Assembly: GCA_025504975.1 (NCBI GenBank)
Contig: JANUWI010000009.1
Location: forward strand, 806,001-870,000
DNA from: Plenodomus lindquistii
Lineage: Eukaryota; Ascomycota; Dothideomycetes; Pleosporales; Leptosphaeriaceae
Length of the DNA stretch: 64,000 nucleotides
Direction: 5' to 3'
In this document: positions 1 to 10,795 of the stretch, one piece after another
Layout: each line of letters begins with the position of its first letter
How positions within the stretch are numbered: the first letter of the stretch is position 1
Notes under the pieces: model-generated
Database searches by the model: none
What the model saw: the letters and a program-made list of their open reading frames with translations, nothing else
What the model was told of the DNA's origin: nothing
Made by a program: the position numbers and the translations under genes

Positions 1-382
1 GCGAGGCGTCCGAGGGCTTGAGGATCGACTTGAGCGGCAGCGACACGCGTGTCTGGGGGAGTGGGCGCAGGGGCGAGCTACGGGTCGGGGTCCAGTTCTT
101 TGTGATATCTTTCTTGTTTGGGATGGCACATGTCTGCAGTTCAAAGTTGACCTTCTTCTGTCTGCTTGCAGAACTCGAGGGCACGCTGATGTCGGACGAG
201 GGCGACTGCTCGGGTGTGCTCAGCACGGCTTTGGCTGCAGCGACGCGGGGCGGCAGAGGCTTCTGGCCAAAGGGGTCGTCGAGAAACTGCAGCGCCGCGT
301 CGATGTCGTCGGCGTTGTCGTGGAGATCCTTGGGCGGCGTGGGAGGGCGAACAGACAAGGAATCAAACTTGGAAAACACCAT
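1..382 (-). CDS. rif1: Rif1-like telomere and replication-timing regulator, N-terminal part only
   Basis: The gene runs off the left edge. The ATG is at 382-380 and 127 codons are open without a stop. The visible protein starts MVFSKFDSLSVRPPTPPKDL and is disordered, rich in SP/TP sites (TPPK, TPEQSP, TPTR, SSPLR). It carries KKVNF at about residues 76-80 and SILK at 119-122, the RVxF and SILK classes of docking motif for protein phosphatase 1. Rif1 is known to recruit PP1 through such motifs to counteract DDK at origins and to act at telomeres. The family call rests on the recognisable fungal Rif1 leader (SLSxRPPTPPK, KxVxFELQT, LKSILKPSD). The HEAT-repeat body lies outside the window and could not be checked. 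Confidence 0.72.
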   Translation of the reverse strand, partial: MVFSKFDSLSVRPPTPPKDLHDNADDIDAALQFLDDPFGQKPLPPRVAAAKAVLSTPEQSPSSDISVPSSSASRQKKVNFELQTCAIPNKKDITKNWTPTRSSPLRPLPQTRVSLPLKSILKPSDAS

Positions 383-1062
383 GGCTATGCGGACGACCGA
401 CTAAGGGGAACAAAGGACAAACAAGGGACCTCGCACTCGCATTGCTCGACGCGCATGTGTGGTAGGGTTTTTGCAGGGCGAGCGTTGAGGTTGCGACTAC
501 CCCAGGCGCAGACAGCACGAAAGGCTGGCTGGCTGGCTGCATGTGCACGTTCGACGCGACGCGATCGCGCCGCCCGCGTAAAGTGCCTTGGCGCAGCAAC
601 GGGCCCACCCTGACCAAGACGAACCTTTGACTGCACCCTGGCAAATGCTATTTGGATGAGGAAGACGCCCATCTAGCCGTGGATGTATATCATGCACGTT
701 CACGTCACTTCTCTCGTGTCAAGACCAAGTGAACGTTGATATGGCACGTGTCCGAACACTGCATTGCTCAACGACACCCATCATAGGCTGGGCTCGCCTT
801 CACGTCTTCGTAGAGCGTCCAGCAATATGATATGGAAGCATTCCTAGATGTCTTCATGTCCTCGATTCGCCGGGTGGTACAACGCGCCCTGCTCACCTCG
901 TTATTCCCCAAAGTGGACCCTGCATACTCTGTGAAGATCCCCGGATCTGAGTGGGGCATGCATCTGAGCTTCATCCCGTCCCCAACCCACAACATGACAG
1001 TAGTTCAAGGTCGCGCCTGTTCGTGATCGTCCTTGTCTTGTCCTCGACACTTCTCGAGAATC
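383..1062. other. Intergenic, divergent promoters of rif1 and ric8
   Basis: The two genes are divergent, so this roughly 680-bp stretch should hold both promoters. A short GGCTGGCTGGCTGG run lies near 526-539. The overlapping small open frames on both strands look random, and no other gene was seen. Confidence 0.6.
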
Positions 1063-2739
1063 ATGCTGGCCCCACAGAAGACTGGAAAAGGTCCGTCCTG
1101 CTTCTCATCCAGCTTCTCTGTAGACCACAACAATAGCTAACACCCCTCAGCGAAGCTCCATCACGTCGCAAGCATCCTCGCCGACTTAAAGGCCGATCTC
1201 TCCGTCTCGAAACTCTCTACACAACGTGCGTCTCCGTGCAGCACGCCTAGTACCATCACACGCTCACCACTCGCACAGAACGAAAGCAGCTACTCGAACA
1301 GCTCAAGGTCTATGGTCGCTCGGTCGATGATGCAGATCCTATATTCACACAGGATGTATGGCATACAACTAGATTGATGGGTGGCTAGTAATGACCGGTA
1401 CAGGGCATAAGGACACTGGGACAATGCGCTTTCCAAGGGGAGACGACCGCAGCATCGCAGGAGGCTCTGCGGTGTCTAGCCAATGCTCTACTGCTGGTAC
1501 CGCGGACACGCCAAATATTGGTGGATCTCGGTCATGGACCGCGTGCAAGTGAGATGCTGGAGGTACGTCTCTCTGTTGGAATCCTGGCACCAACACCATT
1601 GCGTACTTACGTCCACTCAGAGCGATGCCATCGACAACGAGTTCCTCCTCGCCCGCATACTCTTCCTCACTACATACGACACAAGCCTCGACTATCCCCT
1701 TCTTGTGCAATCCCACGGCCTCGCGACCAACATCAACGCTGCAATCTCTCGTCATGCAGCCCGATACACCCTGAACCCTCGCCAACCATCCCAAGAACAC
1801 ACACAGCCCATGGACCTCATGGCCTTGTCCGAGACGCTCAAACTACTCTTCAACATCACCCACTTCCACCCCGACCTCATCTCCCACTTCACACCCTCAA
1901 TATCAAACCTATTCACCATCCTAGTCCAACGAGGCGTCACCAACCCACCCCTCGAAGCACCCACAAATTTCCTCATCAACGCGCTTCTCAATCTCGACCT
2001 AGAGCCCAAACAATCAGACCAGGACACCACACTCACCAACCCCGTCTTCCCTACCTCCTCCCCAACAACAAACACAACACACCTCATCACCCTCCTCTCC
2101 GCCTCCCTAACATCCTACCCAGACACCGCCCTCGACCCCACCGTCTCCCCCCTCCTCACCCTCATCCGCCGCATCTACGACCTCGCACCCCCCACCGTGC
2201 AAAAATCCATGCAACAGCAACTCCTCCCCACCCCGGCAGAACGCGACAAACCCCTCGGAAAATCAGAAACGCTGTCATCACGCCTATTAAACCTAACCAC
2301 CAATGCGCTAACGCCCACACTACGAGGCAGTATATCGTCCATGTTCTTTGAGCTATCGAACAAGGATCCTGCGTCGTTTGTGGCGAATGTGGGATATGGG
2401 TTTGCTAGTGGCTTTTTGATGTCGAATAACATTGCGATGCAGGAGGAGGTTATGCGTGCGCATGCTTCTGCGGGTGAGGATGATGCGCAGGGAAGTGACA
2501 GTGGTGTGGGTATCCCTGTGAATCCGATTACAGGGCAGAGACTGGATAAGGAGGAGCAGGGTGATGAGACGCCGATGACGGAGGAGGAGAGGGAGAGGGA
2601 GGCTGAGCGCTTGTTTGTCCTGTTTGAAAGATTAAAGGCGACGGGCGTCATGGATGTTGTTAATCCTGTGGAGGCGGCGTATCGCGAGGGGAGGATACAG
2701 GAGTTGGGTGACGATGATGAGGAGGGGGAGGACGATTAG
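1063..2739 (+). CDS. ric8: RIC8/synembryn, guanine nucleotide exchange factor and chaperone for G-alpha subunits
   Basis: Five exons were rebuilt: 1063-1090, 1151-1225, 1279-1355, 1404-1562 and 1621-2739. They sum to 1458 nt, 485 residues. The N-terminus is MLAPQKTGKAKLHHVASIL. Exon 4 gives SQEALRCLANALLL and RQILVDLG, and exon 5 gives ETLKLLFNITHFHPDLI and NFLINALLNLDLE, the armadillo-like repeats typical of Ric8. The C-terminus is acidic (ELGDDDEEGEDD). Ric8 proteins act in the cytosol on free GDP-bound G-alpha and help fold it, so this gene should support heterotrimeric G-protein signalling. The first exon is only 28 nt and its ATG could be wrong; the other junctions restore one continuous family-like frame. 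Convergent with the KAR5-like gene. Confidence 0.88.
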
Positions 2740-3200
2740 CTGATTTTTTCTTCACTGGGCGCAGAGCTGGTGAATGGCATGGCTGATGCGAGTGATCTAA
2801 CGTGGATTTTTGCGTAAATTTAATGGGAAAAAATGTCTCGTAGTTAACCCCTTGCCCCTCGAAGCGTTGCCACCTTTCTCGCACGCCTGATGATACTTTT
2901 TGATAAATCTTGGTAACAGCACCAAATAATGCAAGAAAAAAAATCACTTCTACAATCCTCGTAAATCCTTGAAGCCGAACGCGTGATTTTTGAAATCGTG
3001 CCCGCAACCGAAACTTTGTAGTAAGAGATGCAAAGAATATGTTGCGAAATGTGTATCGATATCATGGTCCATAAACCTTCTCAGGATGAAGCATAGAAGC
3101 TTCCGTGAGCGTAAATTGATGATGTATGGTAATGATACCGCCGAGTAGCCGAAGGTTATGTGTTCGTCAAGATGAACGCGTAGGTGTAGCAAAGACGAGA
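2740..3200. other. Intergenic between convergent genes
   Basis: Some 460 bp between the stop codons of ric8 and the KAR5-like gene, so 3' ends only. It is moderately AT-rich. No gene or repeat was seen. Confidence 0.6.
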
Positions 3201-4955
3201 TCAAACGGCGACAATGCCAGTCTTTCTATTTGAAGCTTGTTCCGAGTATCGGTAGCCACACTCGTTGTACGTGCCATATCTGCCGCCTTCTCGCGTTGGA
3301 GGAATCTCAATGCCGGGGAGGAGACCAGAGCCACCTTCATTGTGGTACTGACGTACCCACAGTGGACTCAGGATCCATCGAAGTAAAGCTGTAAGTATTG
3401 ACCCGAGATACGAATTAATCCACGCAACAGGATGTGCACTGAACCACAGGAGAAGCACGATGGTTGCACCCTTCTGTGTTGGCGACAGTGTTGATGTATC
3501 AGCGAAGGAGCTGTGAACACTGGTGCCCGAGATGCGAGTAGGTAACGAACCAAGCCAGTGAAAGATGCCGCATGTGTGGAGGAGGAACGCCGAGCTGCAC
3601 GCACCAGCAACATATGTTGCTAGCTTCGCATTTAGCTTGTAGAGCGCTGCGAGAAGGGAGAGCGTGCCGAGCGTGATCACACAACCACGTATCAGGAGTG
3701 TAGCTACACCGGGGATCGCACTGAGGAAAGCGAACCCTTCGGCAATGTGCTCTGTCTGGCTTTCGAAGATGTCGAGCCGTTCCGCAATGCTGTAGATCTT
3801 TATGAGAGAAGAGTCGGCGACGTCACTGGTTGCGTTGACGATATCCTGGACAGTATTCATGTGACCCGACAAGGCATGGTAGCTGTCCACTTGTGCTTGA
3901 TGGTTGGTCTGCAGGCTATACAAAGCACGCTCGTGATATTGCTGGAGTTCTCCGGTGAACGACTTGACAAGTTGTGAGCTTTCCATCATCAAATCCTGCG
4001 AAAAGCCTTGCATTCTCTCGTGTATCTGGATCAGCTCGGCACTCTGACTATCAGCCAATGCCGTAATGAGTTCCGAAATCGAAACCTCCATGAAGTGGTG
4101 AAACTTCTCGTCGAGCGCGCCAACCGTTGTGACGGCCTTTTCTTGCATAGCGCGAATGTTCTCTCGGAGTTCAGTGTGAGATGCTCGAGCCTCCTCGGAA
4201 AATCGCGATTGTTCTTTGATCAGAGTCTCGTATTCTTCTGTGGTCTTCTGCATAGTTGATGTCACAACGCCGAGGACTTGCGTCAAGTTTTTGAATGTCT
4301 CCAGGTGGTTCTCCCTTTCGATAGCGTCTCTGCTAGCTTGGCACATGACCACTGCGTTCTGTCGGGCATTGCTGAAGGATGTCCAGTATTGGGGTGTTGA
4401 CTGTAAGCTCTTCAAACACTGCGTGTACTGATAGTCTTTGAACTCAGGATAGCATTGCCTATCACTCGCAACGTCTGCCCTGGTATGCCACCAGCTTCCA
4501 CCCTTGCTGCAAGCTTTCGAGGTCGGCACTAATATCTCGCAGTGCTGAGGCGGAGTGGGGTTGCTTGGTTGAGCACTGAGTAGTTCGCATACAGCCAGTT
4601 TGGCGGCGTACTCCGTCTTCACGTTATCCAAATATGCCTCCGGCCGCGATTTGGCGAAGTCAGGTGCGTTCTCGAGGAGCTTACACTCGCTCATGAGATG
4701 TGAGGCGGCCAGGCGGGTGCATGTTGGTGCATTTTGCATCGATACTACGAAGTCGACGGCTTGAGTGATGACCTTGTGGTTCCGAGAGGTGGTGTATTGG
4801 AAGAGGGCATCGACGTTGACGGTTGGGGCTGCATCTGCTAGCGGAGAGTAATACTGGGCGAAGGTAGTTGGAAGTAGAAGAGTTATGAATGCTGTGGTCA
4901 GCGATATGACATTGCGACGCCGGTCACCCTTCATGATCGTCCACAGCAAGCCCAT
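3201..4955 (-). CDS. KAR5: Kar5/Tht1-type nuclear fusion (karyogamy) membrane protein
   Basis: A single-exon frame of 584 residues with the ATG at 4955. An N-terminal hydrophobic stretch (about residues 16-33, ISLTTAFITLLLPTTFA) looks like a signal peptide. A cysteine-rich luminal region follows, with Cys spread through CTRLAASHLMSECKLL, CELLSA, HCEILVPTSKACSKG, CYPEF and QCLKSL. A long coiled-coil-like middle comes next (about 220-400), then two or three hydrophobic segments (about 420-540). This order is that of the Kar5/Tht1/GEX1/Brambleberry family, which acts in the ER and nuclear envelope during fusion of nuclei after mating. The call is by architecture and Cys pattern, as sequence identity in this family is low. 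A second ATG eight codons in is also possible. Divergent from mrpl6. Confidence 0.8.
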   Translation of the reverse strand: MGLLWTIMKGDRRRNVISLTTAFITLLLPTTFAQYYSPLADAAPTVNVDALFQYTTSRNHKVITQAVDFVVSMQNAPTCTRLAASHLMSECKLLENAPDFAKSRPEAYLDNVKTEYAAKLAVCELLSAQPSNPTPPQHCEILVPTSKACSKGGSWWHTRADVASDRQCYPEFKDYQYTQCLKSLQSTPQYWTSFSNARQNAVVMCQASRDAIERENHLETFKNLTQVLGVVTSTMQKTTEEYETLIKEQSRFSEEARASHTELRENIRAMQEKAVTTVGALDEKFHHFMEVSISELITALADSQSAELIQIHERMQGFSQDLMMESSQLVKSFTGELQQYHERALYSLQTNHQAQVDSYHALSGHMNTVQDIVNATSDVADSSLIKIYSIAERLDIFESQTEHIAEGFAFLSAIPGVATLLIRGCVITLGTLSLLAALYKLNAKLATYVAGACSSAFLLHTCGIFHWLGSLPTRISGTSVHSSFADTSTLSPTQKGATIVLLLWFSAHPVAWINSYLGSILTALLRWILSPLWVRQYHNEGGSGLLPGIEIPPTREGGRYGTYNECGYRYSEQASNRKTGIVAV

Positions 4956-5458
4956 GACTAGAATATCGAGGACTGAAGAAGTAGGAGCTGGTCACGGTAA
5001 AGCAAGTGACGAGAGAGGAGAAGAAGAAAGAAGGAGGACAGCGCTGGAAAAGCGAAGCCTGCCATTTCTATTAGTACGACTTGTCTCACGGTAAAAGACA
5101 GAATATGCCTCAGTGTTTGTATCGTGGAAGCTTGAGATTTTGCCGCGACGGCTGAGTGAGAGTACGAGCTGAGAGAATGACGACGCGACGTTAGTTGAGA
5201 AAGCAAATAGCCTGAAGCCCAGTGAGAGACAGCAAAACAGGTACGATCAATTGGCGCAGTCTGGCATACTATCGTACATCGTCGTCTGAGCGTGTTCCGA
5301 GACTTGCCATGAGTTGTTGACGAGGTTAACTGACAGAATCCATCTGAGAAGGGACGATACACGCCATCACATGACCGGATGACTAACCCTGTCGTAGGGC
5401 TGAAGTCCGCAACTCCAGAAAATATCCGCCAAGACCTACCTTGAGCATCACCATCCCA
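4956..5458. other. Divergent promoter region, KAR5-like / mrpl6
   Basis: Some 500 bp between two divergent start codons. It contains a purine-rich stretch around 5000-5040 but no recognisable element. The minus-strand open frame across it starts from a non-ATG codon and looks random. Confidence 0.55.
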
Positions 5459-6266
5459 ATGTTCGCCCACGCCCGTCAGCGCTGCGCGCAAAGCATTGCA
5501 CGACCCCTTCAACAATCTAGCGACTCGATCCCAACTTTCCTCCTCCCCGCTCTCACCCGCCCCGCCGCATCACGGGCCTTTACCACAACTCCACCATGTA
5601 ATTCGAAGATTGGCTCGCAGCCGCTCTCAGTGCCCTCGGGCGTCACATTCCAAGTCGTAGCGCCATCAGCAAGGAAAAAGGGGGCAAGAGTGCAGGCCAT
5701 GTCAACTGTGCACATCAAAGGGCCGCTGGGCGAGCTATCAATGGACGTCCCTCATTACGTTAATATCGACATGAATTTGAATGAGGCTGGGCCGACATTG
5801 ACGATTCAGGACTCAACAGATGCAAAGCAAAAGGCTATGTGGGGTAAGAGAACTTCCCAACGTTCCAGTGACACGGCATTGACGTAATTCAGGAACAACG
5901 CGCGCGTACCTCCAAAATCACATCCTCGGTGTAAGCGAAGGCCACAGTGCAATCCTGCGCTTCGTCGGCGTTGGTTTCCGTGCCTCGGTCGAAGACACCG
6001 CTACAACGGTAAAGTCAGAGTACCCTGGCCAGAAGTTTGTCAATCTAAAGGTCGGATACTCTCACCCCGTGGAACTGGGCATACCAAAGGGCGTCACCGC
6101 GAGTACACCGCAGCCAACGCGTTTGCTGCTGGAGGGGCCGGAGAAGGAGGTGGTGATGCAGTTTGCGGCTAAGATCAGGAAATGGAGGGAGCCGGAGCCG
6201 TATAAGGGCAAGGGTATCTTTGTGAATGGGGAGACGATCAAATTGAAGAATAAGAAGATCAAGTGA
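5459..6266 (+). CDS. mrpl6: Mitochondrial 54S ribosomal protein uL6m (MrpL6)
   Basis: Two exons, 5459-5843 and 5893-6266 (759 nt, 252 residues). The first in-frame ATG is at 5459 (MFAHARQRCAQSIARPL); the frame is open a little upstream but only with a TTG. The N-terminus is Arg-rich and lacks acidic residues, as in a mitochondrial presequence ending near SRAFTTTPP. The body carries the L6 folds: VHIKGPLGELSMDVP (first), and after the intron GVSEGHSAILRFVGVGFRA and GYSHPVELGIPKGV, then GPEKEVVMQFAAKIRKWREP and the C-terminal YKGKGIFV. These match bacterial-type L6 of the large subunit, near the factor-binding site. Convergent with the RSM1-like gene, 194 bp apart. Confidence 0.93.
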
Positions 6267-6460
6267 GGGGTGGGCGTACGAATACTGTATATATTTGTAT
6301 TATATGCATGGCTGGAGTACCGCTCTGCAATCTGCATCAACGGTTGCATCCCTGACAGTCTGCTACACCTGCTGAGATGTGAAGGGTATCATTAAACCAC
6401 ACTGACCCATTGATCTCGCTTCCAAACTCCGAAATGACAGTGACTCCCGTGGAACACATT

Positions 6461-8020
6461 TTACGCCTTCTCCTTCCCGCTCTTAACGCTCTTTCCGCTC
6501 TTTACACTTCGTAGACTCTTCTTGCTGGCAGTCCTCTTGAGCTTTGCCTTCAACTTCCTCCACTTGTTCTGCAGGCCTTCCTCTTCTTCCTCCACCGCAG
6601 GCCGGCCATCACTGTCCATACTGCCTCTCGGATATGTAAGCCCGCTCTCACTTCCTACATCTACGCTATCCACGGCCCGGTGATGCCCAATTCGTGTCGG
6701 CGTTGCGGGTGTTGACATTTCCCGCTCTCGCTCCCTCGTCCTAGTCTTTCCACCGCCAGGTCCACCGCCAAGCAGGATGAACTCCAGGGTTTCCCATGCC
6801 GCCATTCCGGCGATAGGGCCGTCGCTGCTATTGCCTTGAACGACACCGTTCTTCCAAGGACAATGTTCGCGATGAGATTCTAGCAAATTAAGCCTGAGAC
6901 TCTTCATCGGCACATCGAGTTTCTTGCTCATTTCCCTCAAACGAGTGTCTGAAAAGAGCCACAGGCCCAGGCGTTGGAAACAATGCGTGCATGTCGCGAG
7001 GCTGATGCGGGATTCTGACAGTCCAGTCCAGCCAAAGAGCGCGAATGTGAAGGCCACAATATCAGTCGGGTTGCTAGGCGTCGAATTTGGTGCAAAGACT
7101 AAGCGAGGTGTATGTGAGAGGATGTGCTGGATCGGTGGATCAGGGTACGTTATGTTGGAGAGGAGTGGGAGATCGGTGGACAAGGATTGGAGAGAGTTGT
7201 AGCGTGAGAGTAAATCTGCTGTGCTCTTTGCGCGGTTGGCGATGGGGATGTGATAGATGTCGTCTGGATCAAAGTCAGTAAAGTCTCGACGCGAGAGTCA
7301 TCTTGACGTACCTTGACAGCCCTTCTTTTTCCACAAGCAGTCATCTGCATGCGCATTGGTGATCAGCTCTTGGTAACGGCTGATCAACGCAGCGTCGATG
7401 TCAACAGCCAGATCCTCGCTGTTCTCAATAGCATTTCCACTCGCATCGTTCCGCTTCGGCCTCAGCTTGACCGCGACACGCTTCTCACATCCACCTTTGC
7501 ACGCCACAGTGTTCCAGGTATCGCAACTCCATCCATGCTTCGCCCACTCCACCTCGCTGATTTCGTCAGGCTTTGACGTCCACCTCTTGACGTTTGCAAA
7601 GGTCTTGAGTCGCTCCAAAAAATGTTCCTGGCTGTAAGGCTGATAATTTGGTGCTTTGCGTTCAGACGGCGCTGTTGAAGGCGATGGCGATGGCTTGGGG
7701 GTTGCCTGGACGGCCGTCTTACCTACGACTCTTACAGTCGCATTGCGCTTGGGTGTGAGGAGCTGTTCCTTGAGTACGCGAATGCGCTCTTGGCCAGCAG
7801 AGATGTTTCGCTGGCGCTCCTCACTCAGATGTGAGCTACGAGGGCGCTTCGAGGCTGGTTCAGGGCTCCCACTTGGTTGGAGTGACTCGGCTGATGCATT
7901 GGACTCCTGAAGTGTGCTTGTGAGCGAGGTTGTGGACGTGCTGGCCGTGAGGTTGTCGAGAAGCCTGTGGAACTTGCGCTTCGTTGTCGCGAGTGCGGGT
8001 TGAGGCTCTGCAGATGCCAT
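6461..8020 (-). CDS. rsm1: C3HC zinc-finger protein of the NIPA/ZC3HC1-Rsm1 family
   Basis: Two exons, 7312-8020 and 6461-7263 (1512 nt, 503 residues). The start is the ATG at 8020 (MASAEPQPALATTKRKFH); the upstream continuation has no ATG. After a disordered leader comes the C3HC module: WAKHGWSCDTWNTVAC, KGGCEKRVAVKLRP, then HADDCLWKKKGC formed just before the splice. Exon 2 holds the second BIR-like half (Rsm1 domain): CTHCFQRLGLWLF and HREHCPWKNG. The tail is basic and Ser/Lys-rich. Members are nuclear; S. pombe Rsm1 is linked to mRNA export, and human NIPA to the nuclear basket or F-box function, so the exact role here is inferred. Divergent from MET22, 443 bp between starts. Confidence 0.87.
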
Positions 8021-8463
8021 GTTCAAGGAAAGAGCAGCGCGACTCGAGCGTATTCCGGCTTCGAATAGAACTCTGGGCGAATTCGAAGTTCGCAATAGGG
8101 CTTGTAGAAGTATGAAGCGCGCCTCGATGGCGATGGACTGTCTCTTTGTGCCGATCTTTGTTTACGTGTAACCGAGTGCGCAGTCACGGCGCGATGGCGA
8201 TATTGAGAATGAGCAAGTGTTCGTATAGCTTCGTCAAACGACACTATAGAAACTCAGTGGACGGAGATCTCTCATCGACCTCGTCAGATGTGATTCGACA
8301 TGCGCTTTGATAAAGTTGCTCTTCTCCACAGTGGACGTTACCATGGCGCCCACGACCGAAAATGGAAACCTCCGCCCGCCGCGCCAAGCCCTCCTGTGTT
8401 ACGTCAATTCCGCCCTCCATGCGCAACCCCCACCAGCGAGCGTAGTGCCGCAAATCTTAGCCT
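8021..8463. promoter_or_regulatory. Divergent promoter region, rsm1-like / MET22
   Basis: 443 bp between two opposed start codons, so both promoters must lie here unless MET22 starts at its inner ATG. An ATG at about 8343 opens only a short frame. No recognisable transcription-factor site stands out. Confidence 0.4.
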
Positions 8464-9714
8464 ATGTCCGCCCCCATTGCGCCATCTAAATTCTTTTTGC
8501 TAGCCGTCGTCGCCCTGGCTATCTCACTACTTAACACCTCCCTGCTCTCTCGGAGTGTTCTACGTCTGGCCCAATTGAAGCAGCACATCTCCCCCGCTTT
8601 CCAACTTCCCAAGACTCTACACGCAAACGCCAACCACACACTGCATACCATGGCTTACGAAAATGAACTAGAGGTCGCCCTCTTGGCCGTTCAACGTGCC
8701 TCCATCCTGACCAAATCTGTCTACTCGAGCCATACAAAAGGCACCCTCTCCAAATCAGACTCGTCGCCCGTCACAATCGGCGACTTTGGCGCGCAGGCCC
8801 TCATCATCGCCTCCATAAAGCACGCCTTCCCTGAAGATGAAGTCGTTGGCGAGGAAGATGCGAACGACCTCCGCAACAACGACTCCCTGCGCGACCTCGT
8901 TTGGGATCTCGTACAAGCTGCGAAGCTCGACGATAGCTCGGCAGAAGCCAAGATTGGAGGGCCCATCAAGAGCGCAGACGACATGTTGACTGCTCTGGAT
9001 AGTGGAAACAGCCAAGGAGGTAACAAGGGCAGAATCTGGGCATTGGACCCTATTGATGGCACAAAAGGTTTCTTGCGCGGAGGCCAGTACGCAGTCTGTC
9101 TAGGCCTGCTCGTAGACGGCGTGCCCACAGTGGGCGTCATTGGCTGCCCCAACCTGCCAGTAGACGACCAAGCACCACTTGATGCGACTACCGGTCAAGA
9201 TGCAGATGACAAGGACGGCAAGGGTGTACTATTTAGCGCAGTAAAGGGCCAGGGCGCCACGAGCCGACCGCTCACCAAGGGCTCCCTCGAGGGGTCGAAG
9301 CAAATCTCCATGAAGCCGCTTCCAGATGTCTCACAAGCCACCTTCTGTGAATCAGTAGAAGCCGGCCACTCATCACAAGGCGACAACGCTGCTATTGCCT
9401 CGAAGCTTGGCATAACGAAGCCATCTGTCCGCATGGACTCTCAAGCCAAGTACGGTTCCATCGCTCGTGGAGCAGGCGATCTATACCTCAGGCTGCCGGT
9501 CAGCAAGTCATATCAGGAGAAGATCTGGGACCATGCTGCTGGTGTAGTTCTTGTCCAGGAAGCAGGCGGTGAGGTCAGCGATGCGTACGGCAAGCCATTG
9601 AACTTTGGCCTTGGAAGAACGCTTCGGGAGAACAAGGGCGTCGTTGCTGCGCCCAAAGATGCGTTCTCGAAGGTTATCGACGTCGTCAAAGAGGTGTTGA
9701 GTGCCAAAGAGTAA
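8464..9714 (+). CDS. MET22: 3'(2'),5'-bisphosphate nucleotidase (Met22/Hal2)
   Basis: A single-exon frame of 416 residues from the ATG at 8464. It removes the 3' phosphate from PAP and PAPS, recycling a toxic by-product of sulfate assimilation; the yeast enzyme is the lithium/sodium-sensitive Hal2. The inositol-phosphatase-superfamily motifs are clear: SPVTIGDFGAQ, VVGEEDA (metal-binding Glu), WALDPIDGTKGFLRGGQYAV (metal site), and WDHAAGVVLVQEAGGEV near the C-terminus. The known family start corresponds to the inner ATG at 8650 (MAYENELEVALLAVQRASIL, 354 residues, close to yeast length). The first 62 codons add a hydrophobic stretch followed by SRSVLRLAQLKQ, resembling a membrane anchor or organelle signal. 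I keep the longer frame but the inner start may be the main one. Confidence 0.92.
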   Translation: MSAPIAPSKFFLLAVVALAISLLNTSLLSRSVLRLAQLKQHISPAFQLPKTLHANANHTLHTMAYENELEVALLAVQRASILTKSVYSSHTKGTLSKSDSSPVTIGDFGAQALIIASIKHAFPEDEVVGEEDANDLRNNDSLRDLVWDLVQAAKLDDSSAEAKIGGPIKSADDMLTALDSGNSQGGNKGRIWALDPIDGTKGFLRGGQYAVCLGLLVDGVPTVGVIGCPNLPVDDQAPLDATTGQDADDKDGKGVLFSAVKGQGATSRPLTKGSLEGSKQISMKPLPDVSQATFCESVEAGHSSQGDNAAIASKLGITKPSVRMDSQAKYGSIARGAGDLYLRLPVSKSYQEKIWDHAAGVVLVQEAGGEVSDAYGKPLNFGLGRTLRENKGVVAAPKDAFSKVIDVVKEVLSAKE

Positions 9715-10795
9715 GCTGGTAGAGTAATTCACCAATGTAGCAGGCCATCTATTGTACTTCTCAAGTCGCCAAGCATGACTTTCCACCTACCTCACTTGTA
9801 CTGTATTAACTAACAATAGCTGCTCAAAGCTAGCATGGAGCAGAACTTGTGTTGACTAATCCGCGGCTTTAGATACGACTAGTGCTCACTAAACCGGAGT
9901 CGTGGCTAAACCTCTCTGCGCCCCGACCGTTGGCCAGGCTTTCCAGCCACACTGGTATCCGCTCTGCTCATCACAGCCTGGACGCAACGCGGCAATCACT
10001 TCCTTTATGAGTTACATCACTGACTGCCCGGTGGAGTCTGTACACCATGTTGCTAAACGTATTTTGCTCCCCCAATAAGCAAAAGCACCTAGTAGAGGAA
10101 GTAACCAATCTCTCCTCGCGGAAACCTAGAAAAGTGGACGGCGAACGATGATGTGACTAGCGTTTAGTTATCAGAACCTACAATACAGGCAATGTGGCCT
10201 GTTAACGACGTCGCCTAGTACCCACAAAAATATGATTCGAAGAGCAATATACGTTCAGCAACATGGTGTATTTGACCTTGCAACTCGCAAAGATTCAGCA
10301 TATCTCGGCATGCGGTCTAGCCTGGCCACGGTTTTGCTGTTCCTTTGCCGACATATTACAGGATCTTTGCACGTCGGTTCGCACCCCTACTAGTTGGTCA
10401 GCCGCGATACTAAATATTGTACGGTTCTTTGCTTATCTTTAACCTATTTTAGGCAGGTCTATACCTAGTTAAGCACTGGAACCGTATCCTAAGATTGATG
10501 GCCAAATCAGCGCTGCGGCGGTGTATTATTCGGGCGCTACAGAGGTGCGAACCGACGTGCAAAGATCCTATACCAGGAGCCGGGTCCTCGGCAAACCTAC
10601 CTAGTCATGAGAGTCCCTGCAAGTTCGGTTTCGGGATTGACGGATCGCACCGTGCGATGCTCGTGGGATGCGGGGTGCGGTTGTTCCCATGAGGCTGGTG
10701 CTCAAACTGAATCCGCCTGCGGCCTGTCTATCACTCCTCCTATCAACCAACGACGGCGGTAGAGCTCTACGCATGCCATATTGCCGAACCAGAAG
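9715..10795. other. Intergenic, left edge of the accessory island
   Basis: 1.08 kb between MET22 and the regulator gene. It looks degraded and without codon structure. No open frame of note and no repeat was recognised. Its right end should hold the regulator's promoter. Confidence 0.5.

Noticed and set aside
1369..1800. 143-codon minus-strand frame
   Set aside because: Antisense shadow of RIC8 exons 4 and 5, no ATG-supported gene.
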